This document shows, one piece after another, positions 29,432 to 38,724 of a stretch of DNA of 64,000 nt. A model generated the notes under the pieces. That model saw only the letters and a program-made list of their open reading frames with translations, had not been told where the DNA came from and searched no databases. How positions within the stretch are numbered: position 1 is the stretch's first letter; each line of letters opens with the position of its first letter. Made by a program: the position numbers and the translations under genes. This stretch comes from Candidatus Marinarcus aquaticus. GTDB taxonomy: Bacteria > Campylobacterota > Campylobacteria > Campylobacterales > Arcobacteraceae. The DNA lies in NCBI RefSeq assembly GCF_004116335.1, contig NZ_PDKN01000001.1:434001-498000 (forward strand), given 5' to 3'.

Positions 29432-29616
29432 TCGTTATAAGTACCTCTCTTTAATAATGGGCTATATTATACCGAAATTCCCTAAAAAAATGATTAATTT
29501 GACTCGCTTAATAAATTATTTTTTAAATTTTAGGTACAATACGGTTCTTAAAAACAATATTTACGTTAGGAAAGTCGCTGTTTTAGGCGATTATAACTGG
29601 TTTAAAAAGGCAAAAT

Positions 29617-30117
29617 ATGAATAAAATTACAGGTAAAGTTTGGAATTTTGGAGCGAATATTGATACAGATATTATTATTGCTGCAAGATATTTAAACAGT
29701 TCAGATCCTGAGCACTTGGCAAAATATGTTATGGAAGATGCAGATCCTGATTTTCCTAAAAAACTCAGCAAGGGTGATATTATTGTGGCCGGTGAAAACT
29801 TTGGTTGTGGAAGTTCAAGAGAACACGCGCCAATCGCATTGAAAGCTGCTGGTGTTGCCGCAGTTGTTGCACCATCTTTTGCACGAATTTTTTACAGAAA
29901 TGCATTTAATATGGGATTACCAATCTTTGAACTCCCAGAGTCTTTAGAGATTAAAGAGGGAGAGACCATCTCTATAGATTTAGATGCAGGTGAAATTACC
30001 AACAATACAACCAACAAAACATACAAGTTTATTCCCATTCCAGACTTCATGCAAGAACTGATTGCAACGGGTGGATTAATCAACTATGCAAAAGCAGAAA
30101 TGTCAAAAGGAAACTGA
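29617..30117 (+). CDS. leuD: 3-isopropylmalate dehydratase small subunit
   Basis: Small subunit (166 aa) of isopropylmalate isomerase in leucine synthesis; it forms the substrate-specificity half with LeuC. It begins [21 protein letters not shown], with the family motif [27 protein letters not shown]. The length matches the short archaeal/epsilon-type LeuD. leuB follows 2 bases downstream; leuC is not in the window. Confidence 0.93.
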   Translation: MNKITGKVWNFGANIDTDIIIAARYLNSSDPEHLAKYVMEDADPDFPKKLSKGDIIVAGENFGCGSSREHAPIALKAAGVAAVVAPSFARIFYRNAFNMGLPIFELPESLEIKEGETISIDLDAGEITNNTTNKTYKFIPIPDFMQELIATGGLINYAKAEMSKGN

Positions 30118-30119
30118 GC

Positions 30120-31190
30120 ATGAAAACATATAATATTTCAATTATCAAAGGTGATGGAATTGGTCCAGAAATTGTCGATGAGGCGATTAAAGTTTTAGAT
30201 GCAGTTTCATACGCGTGTGGCTTTACATTGAACTACACAGAGTATTTAATGGGTGGTATTGCGATTGATGTGACTGGAAAACCTCTTCCTGATGAGACAG
30301 TAAAAGGTGTTTTAAACTCAGATGCGTGTCTGTTTGGTGCTATTGGTGGAGAAAAATGGGACACTTTACCAAGAGATTTACGACCTGAAACAGGGCTTTT
30401 AAACTTCAGAGAAGCAATGGGGGTGTATGCAAACCTGCGACCAGCTATTATTTATGATGAGTTAGTGAATGCTTCAACATTGAAACCTGAAGTAATTGAG
30501 GGTGTCGATATCATGGTGGTTCGAGAGCTTATTGGTGGAATTTACTTTGGTAAGCCAAGAGAGAATGATGGATTTAAAGCATTCAATACCATGGTATATA
30601 CAAAACCAGAGATTGAAAGAATCGGTAAAACTGCATTTGATTTAGCAATGAAGCGAGACAAACGTGTGTGTTCAGTGGATAAAGCAAACGTTCTTGAAGT
30701 GTCTCAACTGTGGAGAGATACCATGGAAGAGATTGCCAAAGATTACCCAGAAGTAGAGTTAACACACATGTATGTTGACAATGCGGCAATGCAATTAGTT
30801 CGTAACCCAAAACAGTTTGATGTAATCGTTACTGGAAACATTTTTGGAGACATTTTATCGGATACTGCTTCTATGGTGGTGGGCTCTATTGGATTGTTAC
30901 CATCTGCTTCAACAGGGGATAAAACAGCTATTTATGAACCAATTCATGGTTCAGCTCCTGATATTGCAGGGCAAGGAATTGCCAATCCAATCGCAACGAT
31001 TGAGAGTGCAGGAATGATGCTAAGATACTCTTTAGGTGAAGAAGAGGCTGCCAATATGATTGATGCAGCAATTAAACGAGCACTTAAAGAAGGGTACCGA
31101 ACAAAAGACATCGCTTCTTATGATGCAAAATCAGTGGTTACAACAACAGAAATGGGCGATGTAATCGCAAACTTCATTAACAAAAAATAG
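30120..31190 (+). CDS. leuB: 3-isopropylmalate dehydrogenase
   Basis: NAD-dependent decarboxylating dehydrogenase (356 aa) of leucine synthesis. Motifs are [19 protein letters not shown], the [11 protein letters not shown] segment, [41 protein letters not shown] and the C-terminal [19 protein letters not shown]. It lies directly after leuD (2-base gap) and is closed by a strong terminator. Confidence 0.96.
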   Translation: MKTYNISIIKGDGIGPEIVDEAIKVLDAVSYACGFTLNYTEYLMGGIAIDVTGKPLPDETVKGVLNSDACLFGAIGGEKWDTLPRDLRPETGLLNFREAMGVYANLRPAIIYDELVNASTLKPEVIEGVDIMVVRELIGGIYFGKPRENDGFKAFNTMVYTKPEIERIGKTAFDLAMKRDKRVCSVDKANVLEVSQLWRDTMEEIAKDYPEVELTHMYVDNAAMQLVRNPKQFDVIVTGNIFGDILSDTASMVVGSIGLLPSASTGDKTAIYEPIHGSAPDIAGQGIANPIATIESAGMMLRYSLGEEEAANMIDAAIKRALKEGYRTKDIASYDAKSVVTTTEMGDVIANFINKK

Positions 31191-31209
31191 GCTATACACT
31201 TCACTTTTT

Positions 31210-31233
31210 ACAGAGCAAATTTATTTGCTCTGT
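31210..31233 (+). terminator. Rho-independent terminator of leuDB
   Basis: A perfect 10-bp stem (ACAGAGCAAA / TTTGCTCTGT) with a 4-base loop, followed by TTGCCTTTTTTC, 20 bases after the leuB stop. Confidence 0.88.
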
Positions 31234-31298
31234 TTGCCTTTTTTCTTTTTTACTTCTCATCACTTTTAAGTCGTATCATGTTAAAATAAATTACTATG

Positions 31299-31320
31299 TA
31301 TAATAATGAATATCATTCAT
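31299..31320 (+). promoter_or_regulatory. Promoter -10 with overlapping Fur-like palindrome
   Basis: TATAAT at 31299-31304 is followed at once by the perfect inverted repeat ATGAAT-ATC-ATTCAT (31306-31320). With its left flank this agrees at about 13 of 18 positions with the classical Fur consensus. It lies where transcription of the DHH gene (start 31371) should begin. Fur binding is inference. Confidence 0.4.
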
Positions 31321-31370
31321 AGAAAGAGAAATATCAACGATTAGTTTTAAAAAAGCATTTGGAGTTTTTC

Positions 31371-32300
31371 ATGGCTGAGAAAAAGTTTAGACTTGTTACA
31401 CGAAGCGATATGGATGGTTTAGTGTGTGGAACACTGCTTAAGTATTTGAACATTGTCAATGAGATTATTTTCGTACATCCCAAAGATATGCAAGATGGCA
31501 AAATTGAGATTACAGGCGATGACATCACAACCAACTTGCCCTATGTAAAAGGGGTACATATTGCCTTTGACCACCATTTCAGTGAAACATTAAGAAATGA
31601 AAAAGTAGACAATCACATCATTGACCCCGACGCACCAAGTGCAGCACAAGTGGTGTATGACTATTATGGGGGAAAAGAGAAATTTCCTGCCAATTTTGAC
31701 GCCATGATGGCTGCAGCCAATAAAGCCGATGCAGCACGATTCTCAAAAGAGGATATTTTAAATCCACAAGGCTGGGACCTGCTTAGCTTCTTGATGGATT
31801 CTCGAACAGGTCTTGGAAGATTCCGAGAGTTCAGAGTCTCTAACTACCAACTTATGATGGACTTGATTGACTACTGTGCTGACCATAGCATCGAAGATAT
31901 CTTACAACTGCCCGATGTAAAAGAACGCGTGGATTTGTATTTTAAATACAAAGAGGAGTTTGAAGAACAACTCAAACGTTGCTCAACGATGTATGAAAAT
32001 CTTATTATCATCGATTACCGAAATGAAGAGATCATCTATCCTGGAAACCGTTTCTTAATCTATGCCATGTACCCTCAAACCAATATCTCTATTCATGCGG
32101 TGTGGGGAAAAGATAAACAAAATGTGGTTTACAGTACAGGAAAGTCCATCATCAATAAAACGTCAAAAACCAATGTTGGAGAGCTGATGCTTTCTTATGG
32201 TGGCGGGGGACACCATGCTGCGGGCGGTTGTCAAATTGAACACGATAAAGCCGATGCGGTCTTGCAAGAGTTAATCAAAAAAATCAATCAGGACGGATAA
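31371..32300 (+). CDS. DHH/DHHA1 family phosphoesterase
   Basis: A 309-aa cytosolic phosphoesterase. The N-terminus has the DHH-type motifs TRSDMDGLVCGTLL and AFDHHFSE. The C-terminus has a DHHA1 domain with GELMLSYGGGGHHAAGGCQIE, which binds nucleic-acid or polyphosphate substrate. Relatives are exopolyphosphatases, nanoRNases (NrnA) or cyclic-dinucleotide phosphodiesterases; the substrate here is unresolved. ATG 31371 follows GGAG. The tautomerase gene begins 2 bases after its stop. Confidence 0.85.
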   Translation: MAEKKFRLVTRSDMDGLVCGTLLKYLNIVNEIIFVHPKDMQDGKIEITGDDITTNLPYVKGVHIAFDHHFSETLRNEKVDNHIIDPDAPSAAQVVYDYYGGKEKFPANFDAMMAAANKADAARFSKEDILNPQGWDLLSFLMDSRTGLGRFREFRVSNYQLMMDLIDYCADHSIEDILQLPDVKERVDLYFKYKEEFEEQLKRCSTMYENLIIIDYRNEEIIYPGNRFLIYAMYPQTNISIHAVWGKDKQNVVYSTGKSIINKTSKTNVGELMLSYGGGGHHAAGGCQIEHDKADAVLQELIKKINQDG

Positions 32301-32301
32301 A

Positions 32302-32517
32302 ATGCCTATTATTAATATAACCATGACACACGAAGATGGTGGTGCAACCAAAGAGCAAAAAGAGCAATTGGCATACAAAATGACATCTGTGTTTGATGAA
32401 GTCTTTGGACGTGGTGGTAAAAGTGCCGTGGTGGTAATCAACGAAGTTTCAACAGACAATTACGCCATTGGCGGTAAAACCATCACGGATATCCGAAAAG
32501 AGCAAAAAACGAGTTAA
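32302..32517 (+). CDS. 4-oxalocrotonate tautomerase family protein
   Basis: A 71-aa small tautomerase. It begins MPIINITMT, so Pro becomes the N-terminal catalytic base after Met removal, and it contains the family segment EQLAYKMTSVFDEVFGRG. No aromatic degradation genes are nearby, so the physiological substrate is unknown. It is probably translated with the DHH gene, 2 bases upstream. Confidence 0.85.
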   Translation: MPIINITMTHEDGGATKEQKEQLAYKMTSVFDEVFGRGGKSAVVVINEVSTDNYAIGGKTITDIRKEQKTS

Positions 32518-32518
32518 A

Positions 32519-32902
32519 CTAACTCGTTGGTGCTTCCAATTTTGTTAAAAGCTGTTCAAAAAAAGGCTTGAATGCTTTGAGTTTGAGCTTTGACTCTCTT
32601 TGTTTCTCTCCCCAAACACTCTCTGGGAAATAAGCATCCTCTTTAAATCGAGCCATGATATGAAAATGTACATGCGGCACATAGTTCCCAAATGAAGCAA
32701 TGTTAATCTTCTCTGGTTCAAAGTATTCCAACATCTCTTTTTCAATGATATCCAGTGTTTGGAATATCTCTAAACGTGTTCTCATATCACATTGGCTGAA
32801 CTCTTTATAAGGTTCTTGCGTGAAGATTTTCAGCCATGGCAGTTCGTTATTTTCTATTTTAATTTTAATAAACTCATTTTCATACAGTAATTGTTCTTTC
32901 AT
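32519..32902 (-). CDS. HIT family hydrolase
   Basis: A 127-aa nucleotide hydrolase or transferase of the histidine-triad family. The triad motif reads HVHFHIMARF near residue 77, with the third position altered from the usual HxHxHxx. The N-terminal beta-strands (LPWLKIFTQEPYKEFSQC) resemble diadenosine-polyphosphate hydrolase-like HIT proteins. It follows the large HD-GYP gene on the same strand, 9 bases downstream. Confidence 0.8.
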   Translation of the reverse strand: MKEQLLYENEFIKIKIENNELPWLKIFTQEPYKEFSQCDMRTRLEIFQTLDIIEKEMLEYFEPEKINIASFGNYVPHVHFHIMARFKEDAYFPESVWGEKQRESKLKLKAFKPFFEQLLTKLEAPTS

Positions 32903-32911
32903 GCGTACTCC

Positions 32912-35272
32912 TTATAGTTGTTCAAAGTCAACCGTGACTTCATCCATTTGACTCTCTTTGAGATTCATTTTTGCATACTCCATGTGTAACCCTTTGCTTA
33001 CGAAGAATTTAATAATATCTTTATCCAACTCTTGATCTTTTGCCATAAATGAAAGGATTCTCAAACTCTGATTGAGCGAGTTAGCATCTTTGTATGGTCG
33101 GTCATGTGCGGTCAAAGCTTCAAAGATATCGGCAACCGCTAAGATTCTTGCCTCAAAAGTGATTTCATCACCTTTAAGGTTAAATGGATATCCTCCACCA
33201 CAAATTTTTTCATGGTGACCACCTGCAATCATTGGCACACGTTTAAGCTTTTTAGGAAATGGCAGTGATTCAAGCATCTTTATAGAGATAAGTGCGTGGT
33301 TGTTAATGACATGTCGCTCTTCGTTGGTGAGTGTCCCTTTTCGAATGGAGAGGTTATAGACTTCATTTTCACTTAACAGTGGTCGATCTTCACCATTAAT
33401 CGTAACAGTGCGTTGTGCAATTTGTTCAATACGTGCCAAATCCTCATCTTTCATAAACTCTCCACCCACGTTTGATTGTTTGATAAAGGCAAACTCTTCA
33501 TCAAGTGTTTGAAGGGTTTTTTGGTATGATTTTTCATCGATGTTGCCTTTAAGCAGTTCAATGTGCTGTTGGGTTTTAAGCAGTTCAAAACGGGTTTGGA
33601 TTTCAGAGATTCTGTCATGAATGGTTTGCAGTTTTCGTGCTTTATCAACCACATATTCAGGTGTAGTGATTTTTCCAATATCGTGCATCCACGCCGCAAT
33701 TTTAATCTCTTTGATTTCATCTTCGTTGAAAAATTTATCTTTATAAACTCCATCATCTTCATTAATTGCATTGACAATCATTTCAGATATTTGTGCCACA
33801 CGTCCAATATGACCCCCTGTGTAAGGAGATTTCTCATCAATAGCTGCAGCAATAGATTTCATAAAGGAGTTCAATAACCCTTCTAACCCATCAATAAGCT
33901 GTCGGTTTGAAATCGAGATGGCTGCTTGTGAGGCCATGGATTGAATAAGCTTTTCATCATCTCGAGTGTAAGTGATGGTTTCACCTTTTGCATCTTTTTT
34001 ATTAAGCAGTTGTAAAACACCAATAACATCGCCTTCGTGACCAATCATGGGAACAACCAGCATTGACTTAGTACGATACCCTGTGCTTTTATCAAAGTTT
34101 TTGGTTCCTTCAAAGTTAAAACCCACTTCATTGTACACATCATGGATATTAATCAGTTTATTCTCCAAAGCACACAGAGCGGCTACCATCTGTTTATTGG
34201 GCTTATCATCAATATAAAGTGGCAACGCTGGCCATGTGATTTCGTCTTGTGTTCCACCCATTTTGATGTTCAAGGAATCGGTTTGTACCACAGTAAATTG
34301 AAGGTGATTATCCTCTTCATCCATTAAATACAATGTTCCTGCATCCGAATCGGTGAAGTTTTTAGCTGCAATTAAAATTTTTTCCATAAGAACATCAAAG
34401 TTCTTTTCACTTGTAAGAGAGTGTCCAATCTCAATGAGTTCTTTAATATCTTTGGGTTTGACGCCACACTCATTGATGATGGGCTCTTGATTGGTTAAAT
34501 CAATGATGTCCCCATCTTTTAAAATCATGCCATCATTTAAAAGCAGTTCTAAATCATTGATTTCATTGGTGATGGTGTCATAAAAAGAGGGTTTGAGATG
34601 ATTCACATAAATGCGTACATCTTCTCTTTTTAATAAACTCAATTGTTCTTTTAAAAGTGCAGGAGTGAGGTGTTTGCTTGCAAGGGCAAGTTGTTTAAAT
34701 GAAGATGGAAATGAAACATCAAAAATGGCAGATTTGATGATATTGTTACTATTAATCTCTTCGATCAAGGGGTCACACAAGTACGTATCCGAACTAAAAA
34801 GTGTCGCGACACCATTTTTTGTAATCACATAACCACAACTTGATTCGGTGTGGTTATTCTCTATGGCTTTTAGTGAGCAGTTCTCAAAAGTAATCGTTTC
34901 ACCCAATTCAATGGGTTTAAAAACAATGGCATTGTGTTGTTTGTTAATAAGTTCAATTTTGGTAAAATCAGGCCATATATCATTGTTTAAAATGTATTGA
35001 TGCAGATCATCAAGGGTTTTTTGTCGACCATAAATATAAAGAGGTGTTTGTCGATGAGTAAAAAAAGTATCTATAAAAAATGGTATATCAATAAGATGGT
35101 CTAAATGGGAGTGCGAAAGAAATATGTGATTGATATATTTAGCATCATCGCCAAGGCCTGCAAGAATATTACCTGCATCAATTAAGATGTGTTTGTCTAT
35201 CTGTAGACAGGTGGAATTAAAATTGACCCCTTTGCTTCCAAAGGCCCCCAATATTTTAATGGTATTGCTCAT
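32912..35272 (-). CDS. Metallo-beta-lactamase/GAF/HD-GYP multi-domain phosphodiesterase
   Basis: A 786-aa soluble signalling protein with three modules. The N-terminal metallo-beta-lactamase fold (about 1-265) has a binuclear metal site (H54, H56, D58, H59, H141, D162, H225) and resembles class II cyclic-nucleotide phosphodiesterases. A GAF sensor domain follows at about 275-455. The C-terminal HD-GYP domain (about 465-750) has HDIGK at 530-534 and HHEKxxGGGYP, the signature of cyclic-di-GMP phosphodiesterases. ATG 35272 follows AAGGAG. Ligand and substrate are unproven. Confidence 0.85.
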   Translation of the reverse strand: MSNTIKILGAFGSKGVNFNSTCLQIDKHILIDAGNILAGLGDDAKYINHIFLSHSHLDHLIDIPFFIDTFFTHRQTPLYIYGRQKTLDDLHQYILNNDIWPDFTKIELINKQHNAIVFKPIELGETITFENCSLKAIENNHTESSCGYVITKNGVATLFSSDTYLCDPLIEEINSNNIIKSAIFDVSFPSSFKQLALASKHLTPALLKEQLSLLKREDVRIYVNHLKPSFYDTITNEINDLELLLNDGMILKDGDIIDLTNQEPIINECGVKPKDIKELIEIGHSLTSEKNFDVLMEKILIAAKNFTDSDAGTLYLMDEEDNHLQFTVVQTDSLNIKMGGTQDEITWPALPLYIDDKPNKQMVAALCALENKLINIHDVYNEVGFNFEGTKNFDKSTGYRTKSMLVVPMIGHEGDVIGVLQLLNKKDAKGETITYTRDDEKLIQSMASQAAISISNRQLIDGLEGLLNSFMKSIAAAIDEKSPYTGGHIGRVAQISEMIVNAINEDDGVYKDKFFNEDEIKEIKIAAWMHDIGKITTPEYVVDKARKLQTIHDRISEIQTRFELLKTQQHIELLKGNIDEKSYQKTLQTLDEEFAFIKQSNVGGEFMKDEDLARIEQIAQRTVTINGEDRPLLSENEVYNLSIRKGTLTNEERHVINNHALISIKMLESLPFPKKLKRVPMIAGGHHEKICGGGYPFNLKGDEITFEARILAVADIFEALTAHDRPYKDANSLNQSLRILSFMAKDQELDKDIIKFFVSKGLHMEYAKMNLKESQMDEVTVDFEQL

Positions 35273-35365
35273 TTTAGCTGCTCCTTGCATACATAGTTCT
35301 ATTCTAGCAAAAAAAATATTAATTTATTAAACGCATTATTCAAGATTCTTTAAGCAAAAATTTAT

Positions 35366-35371
35366 TATAAT
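35366..35371 (+). promoter_or_regulatory. -10 box ahead of structured leader or small RNA
   Basis: TATAAT in a very AT-rich context with no clear -35, as is usual for Campylobacterota promoters. Transcription would begin at about 35378, in front of the structured segment that precedes rpmJ. Confidence 0.5.
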
Positions 35372-35572
35372 CCAACTCCATTTTTCAACCATTGAAGAAT
35401 TTTTTATTAAATACTTGTGTGTTTTATAAAGAGTTGGTAAGGAGCAAAAAAGTGAGGGTACTTGAAGCAGATGCTCAGGTAGTACGCTTGTTTTGTTCTG
35501 ACCTTTGGTTTGCTTACAGCTTACATTAAATGTCGGTGCGAAGCATAAAAAAGTGATACACTTCACTTTTTT
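35372..35572 (+). ncRNA. Candidate structured RNA or attenuator leader upstream of rpmJ
   Basis: This gap of over 300 bases contains no credible gene but several complementary segments: CCAACTC (35372-35378) with GAGTTGG (35431-35437), and GTACT (35458-35462) with AGTAC (35481-35485), the latter enclosing AGCA/TGCT. It ends in a terminator hairpin (35547-35572). The 10-mer AAAAAAGTGA occurs twice (35446-35455 and 35547-35556), and either copy can pair with TCACTTTTTT at 35563-35572, so two exclusive folds are possible. It could be a small RNA or an attenuator of the ribosomal operon. No match to 4.5S RNA is seen; 6S RNA is not excluded. Confidence 0.45.
35547..35572 (+). terminator. Intrinsic terminator hairpin before rpmJ
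   Basis: A perfect 10-bp stem (AAAAAAGTGA / TCACTTTTTT) with loop TACACT, the 3' arm being itself the start of a seven-T run. It lies 52 bases before the rpmJ start, inside the likely leader. Confidence 0.7.
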
Positions 35573-35623
35573 TAGGGCTTCTTGCCTGTTGGAAAATGAC
35601 AATAAACACAAAGGAAAGCAACA

Positions 35624-35737
35624 ATGAAAGTTAGAGCTTCGGTTAAAAAGATGTGTGACAAGTGTAAAATTGTCAAAAGAAGAGGAATCGTAAGAGTGAT
35701 CTGCGAAACTAAAAAACACAAACAAAGACAAGGATAA
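35624..35737 (+). CDS. rpmJ: 50S ribosomal protein L36
   Basis: A 37-aa ribosomal protein ([20 protein letters not shown]..., ending KKHKQRQG) with part of the zinc-ribbon pattern CDKC. It starts at ATG 35624 after AAAGGAAAG. It leads rpmJ-rpsM-rpsK-rpsD-rpoA-rplQ, detached here from secY/infA because the gene upstream is divergent. Confidence 0.96.
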   Translation: MKVRASVKKMCDKCKIVKRRGIVRVICETKKHKQRQG

Positions 35738-35743
35738 AAAGAC

Positions 35744-36112
35744 ATGGCAAGAATCGCAGGTGTTGATTTACCAAACAAAAAAAGAATGGAGTACGCATTA
35801 ACGTACATTTACGGAATTGGTTTACACAATTCAAGATTAATCTTAGATGCTGTTGGAATTGATTACAACAAAAGAGCTCACGAGTTAACAGAAGATGAAG
35901 CAGCGAACATTCGTAAAGAGATCCAAGAAAACTACATGGTAGAAGGGGATTTAAGAAAGAAAGTTGCTATGGATATTAAAGCTTTAATGGATTTAGGTTC
36001 ATACAGAGGTTTAAGACACAGAAAAGGTTTACCTTGTAGAGGGCAAAAGACTAAAACTAATGCTCGAACTAGAAAAGGTAAAAAGAAAACTGTTGGTGCA
36101 GCAGCGAAGTAA
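35744..36112 (+). CDS. rpsM: 30S ribosomal protein S13
   Basis: A 122-aa small-subunit head protein contacting the P-site tRNA and the 50S bridge. Recognised by [53 protein letters not shown] and the basic tail. It starts 6 bases after rpmJ. Confidence 0.98.
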   Translation: MARIAGVDLPNKKRMEYALTYIYGIGLHNSRLILDAVGIDYNKRAHELTEDEAANIRKEIQENYMVEGDLRKKVAMDIKALMDLGSYRGLRHRKGLPCRGQKTKTNARTRKGKKKTVGAAAK

Positions 36113-36121
36113 GGATAACTG

Positions 36122-36514
36122 ATGGCAAAAAGAAAAGTAACTAGAAAAAAAGTAGTAAAAAAGAATATTGCTGACGGTATCGTACACATTGCAGCAACGT
36201 TTAACAACACAATGGTAACTGTTACTGATGCAGCTGGTAATGCGATCGCATGGTCAAGTGCTGGTAACTTAGGGTTCAAAGGGAGCAAAAAATCTACTCC
36301 ATTCGCAGCACAACAAGCTGTTGAAGATGCTATGAATAAAGCAATGGAACATGGTATTAAAAACGTAGGTATCAAAGTTCAAGGGCCAGGTTCTGGACGA
36401 GACACTGCAGTTAAATCAATTGGTGCAATTGATGGTATCACTGTTAAATGGTTCAAGGACGTTACACCATTACCACATAATGGTTGTAGACCTCCTAAGA
36501 GAAGAAGAGTGTAA
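36122..36514 (+). CDS. rpsK: 30S ribosomal protein S11
   Basis: A 130-aa small-subunit platform protein. Conserved segments are [42 protein letters not shown] and the end [18 protein letters not shown]. Internal gene of the alpha-type operon. Confidence 0.98.
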   Translation: MAKRKVTRKKVVKKNIADGIVHIAATFNNTMVTVTDAAGNAIAWSSAGNLGFKGSKKSTPFAAQQAVEDAMNKAMEHGIKNVGIKVQGPGSGRDTAVKSIGAIDGITVKWFKDVTPLPHNGCRPPKRRRV

Positions 36515-36524
36515 GGAGTAGGTA

Positions 36525-37151
36525 ATGGCAAGATATAGAGGACCAGTAGAAAAAATCGAAAGAAGATTGGATGCAGACCTTGGATTAAAAGGTGAGAGAA
36601 GACTTAACGGAAAATCTGCATTAGAAAAAAGACCTTTCCCTCCAGGACAACACGGACAAAGAAGAACGAAAATCTCTGAGTACGGTTTACAATTAAGAGA
36701 GAAACAAAAAGCAAAATACCTTTACGGTGTTTCTGAAAAACAATTCAGAAAATACTTTAAAGAAGCAGCACGAAGAGAAGGTAACACAGGGGCAAACCTT
36801 ATTACTTTAATCGAGCAAAGATTAGACAACGTTGTTTATAGAATGGGATTTGCTACAACTCGAGCAAATGCACGACAATTTACAACTCACGGACACGTTT
36901 TAGTAGATGGTAAAAAAGTTGATATTCCTTCTTTCATCGTTAAACCAGGTCAAAAAGTTGAAATCAAAGAAAAATCTAAATCTAATCCACAAGTTGCAAG
37001 AGCACTTGAATTAACTAACCAAACGGGTATGGTTGAATGGGTTGATGTAGATAAAGATAAAGTATTTGGTATCTTTACAAGAATTCCAACAAGAGAAGAA
37101 GTTGTTATTCCAGTTGAAGAAAGATTAATCGTAGAGTTATATTCTAAATAA
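36525..37151 (+). CDS. rpsD: 30S ribosomal protein S4
   Basis: A 208-aa primary 16S rRNA-binding protein. It opens [23 protein letters not shown] and contains an S4 domain ([33 protein letters not shown]). In E. coli, S4 represses its own operon through the leader; whether it does so here through the leader before rpmJ is open. Confidence 0.98.
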   Translation: MARYRGPVEKIERRLDADLGLKGERRLNGKSALEKRPFPPGQHGQRRTKISEYGLQLREKQKAKYLYGVSEKQFRKYFKEAARREGNTGANLITLIEQRLDNVVYRMGFATTRANARQFTTHGHVLVDGKKVDIPSFIVKPGQKVEIKEKSKSNPQVARALELTNQTGMVEWVDVDKDKVFGIFTRIPTREEVVIPVEERLIVELYSK

Positions 37152-37169
37152 TAAAGCATAAGGCAGCAT

Positions 37170-38168
37170 ATGAAGAAATTCGCAGATACACCGTTTTTAC
37201 CAACAGAAGTTGAAATCGAGGCCATTAGTGACACGCAAGCAAAAGTAACAGCTTATCCATTTGAAAGTGGGTTTGCTATTACTTTAGCGCACCCTTTAAG
37301 AAGACTTCTTCTTTCAAGTTCAGTTGGTTACGCACCAATTGCGGTGAAAATTGAGGGTGCAAGTCATGAATTTGACTCGTTACGAGGTATGCTTGAAGAT
37401 ATTGCTATTTTTATTATTAATCTTAAGAACATTAAATTTAAAATTACTAGTGATGAAGAGCAAGTCGTTGCTGAATACTCTTTTGACGGACCAAAAGAGA
37501 TTAAAGGTGCAGATTTAGCTAACGCTGATGTTGAGATTGTTAGCCCAGATGTACACTTAGCAACTATCAACAGTGACTGTAATCTTACATTCTCAGTGAT
37601 CATTCAAAAAGGTATTGGTTATATGCCTTCAGAAGATATCAGAGAGATTGTAAGCAACGATTACATTCCAATTGATGCATTCTTTACACCAGTTAAAAAA
37701 GTGGTTTACAACATTGAAAAAATGTTGGTTGAAGACAACCCTAACTATGAAAAAGCGGTATTTGATATTCAAACAAATGGACAAATTTCTCCAATCGATG
37801 CATTCAAAGAGTCTGTATCAGTTATGTATTCTCAAATGTCGGTTTTCAATAAAGTATTTGATCTATCAGAAGTAACGGTAAGTGAGAGTGGTGAAGAGCC
37901 AACTGAGTTAAAAGATTTGGTTGTTAAGATTGAAGACTTAAACTTAAGTGCTCGAAGCTTCAACTCTTTAGACAGATCAGGGTTAAAATTCTTAGGTGAG
38001 TTAGTACTTATGAGTGAAGTGGAAGTTAAGAACATCAAAAATCTTGGTAAAAAATCATTCGATGAAATTGCTGAGAAACTTGAGTCACTTGGTTTCCCAA
38101 TCGAAGAGACACTTCCAGAAAATATCGCATCAGCTTTACGAAGAAAGCTTGAGCAGTTAAAAGCATAA
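37170..38168 (+). CDS. rpoA: DNA-directed RNA polymerase alpha subunit
   Basis: A 332-aa RNA polymerase assembly subunit. N-terminal dimerisation domain (FAITLAHPLRRLLLSSSVGYAPIAVKIEG), then a flexible linker and a C-terminal domain with helix-hairpin-helix segments (LNLSARSFNSLDRSGLKFLGEL, IKNLGKKSFDEIAEKLESLGF) that contacts UP elements and activators. It follows rpsD in the conserved order. Confidence 0.98.
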   Translation: MKKFADTPFLPTEVEIEAISDTQAKVTAYPFESGFAITLAHPLRRLLLSSSVGYAPIAVKIEGASHEFDSLRGMLEDIAIFIINLKNIKFKITSDEEQVVAEYSFDGPKEIKGADLANADVEIVSPDVHLATINSDCNLTFSVIIQKGIGYMPSEDIREIVSNDYIPIDAFFTPVKKVVYNIEKMLVEDNPNYEKAVFDIQTNGQISPIDAFKESVSVMYSQMSVFNKVFDLSEVTVSESGEEPTELKDLVVKIEDLNLSARSFNSLDRSGLKFLGELVLMSEVEVKNIKNLGKKSFDEIAEKLESLGFPIEETLPENIASALRRKLEQLKA

Positions 38169-38180
38169 TAAAGGTTTAAT

Positions 38181-38531
38181 ATGAGACATAAGCACGGATA
38201 TAGAAAGTTAAACAGAACTTCTTCTCATAGAAAAGCATTGTTAAAAAACTTAGCAATCGCTATCATTGAGAGAGAAAAAATTGAAACAACAGTTCCAAAA
38301 GCAAAAGAGTTAAAAAGATACATTGAGAGATTAGTGACTACTGCTAGAAATGCAGATTTCAACACTCACAGAGCAGTGTTTGCATTACTACAAGATAAAG
38401 AAGCAACTAAAAAATTGATCAATGAAATTGCACCAAAGTATGTTGACAGAAACGGTGGATACACATCAATTATCAAAACTCGAATCAGACGAGGGGATGC
38501 TACACCAATGGCATTCATTTCATTCGTATAA
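38181..38531 (+). CDS. rplQ: 50S ribosomal protein L17
   Basis: A 116-aa large-subunit protein ([24 protein letters not shown]..., [25 protein letters not shown]). Last gene of the ribosomal operon, followed by a strong terminator. Confidence 0.98.
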   Translation: MRHKHGYRKLNRTSSHRKALLKNLAIAIIEREKIETTVPKAKELKRYIERLVTTARNADFNTHRAVFALLQDKEATKKLINEIAPKYVDRNGGYTSIIKTRIRRGDATPMAFISFV

Positions 38532-38547
38532 TTTTTTTACGAATTTG

Positions 38548-38580
38548 AAAAAAGGTCAAAGCGGTGCTTTGGCCTTTTTT
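38548..38580 (+). terminator. Rho-independent terminator of the rpmJ-rplQ operon
   Basis: A 15-bp stem (AAAAAAGGTCAAAGC / GCTTTGGCCTTTTTT, one T-G pair) with loop GGT and a T run, 17 bases after the rplQ stop. Confidence 0.93.
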
Positions 38581-38724
38581 TGTACCCAAAAAATGCCGAC
38601 TACTCTGAAAAAGGCCAGAGTTTTTTAGGCTGATTTTTAATGAATTTTATAGTATAATATTGCCTTGTTTAATAAGTCATATCACCTACTAAATATGACT
38701 CAGAGTGAAAGATAGGAGCATTCA

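Noticed and set aside
31194-31209. 16-base match ATACACTTCACTTTTT with 35556-35571
   Set aside because: In such AT-rich DNA a chance 16-mer match within 64 kb is expected at roughly this frequency, and the flanks differ.
35372-35572. Identification as 4.5S (SRP) or 6S RNA
   Set aside because: The conserved SRP core (GGAAGGAAGCAG region) is absent. The size would suit 6S RNA, but I cannot show the closing stem and promoter-like bubble by eye, so no name is given.
35336-35731. Minus-strand open frame of 131 codons opposite the rpmJ leader
   Set aside because: It is antisense to rpmJ, with no ribosome site and unusual composition; the segment is better explained as a structured RNA.
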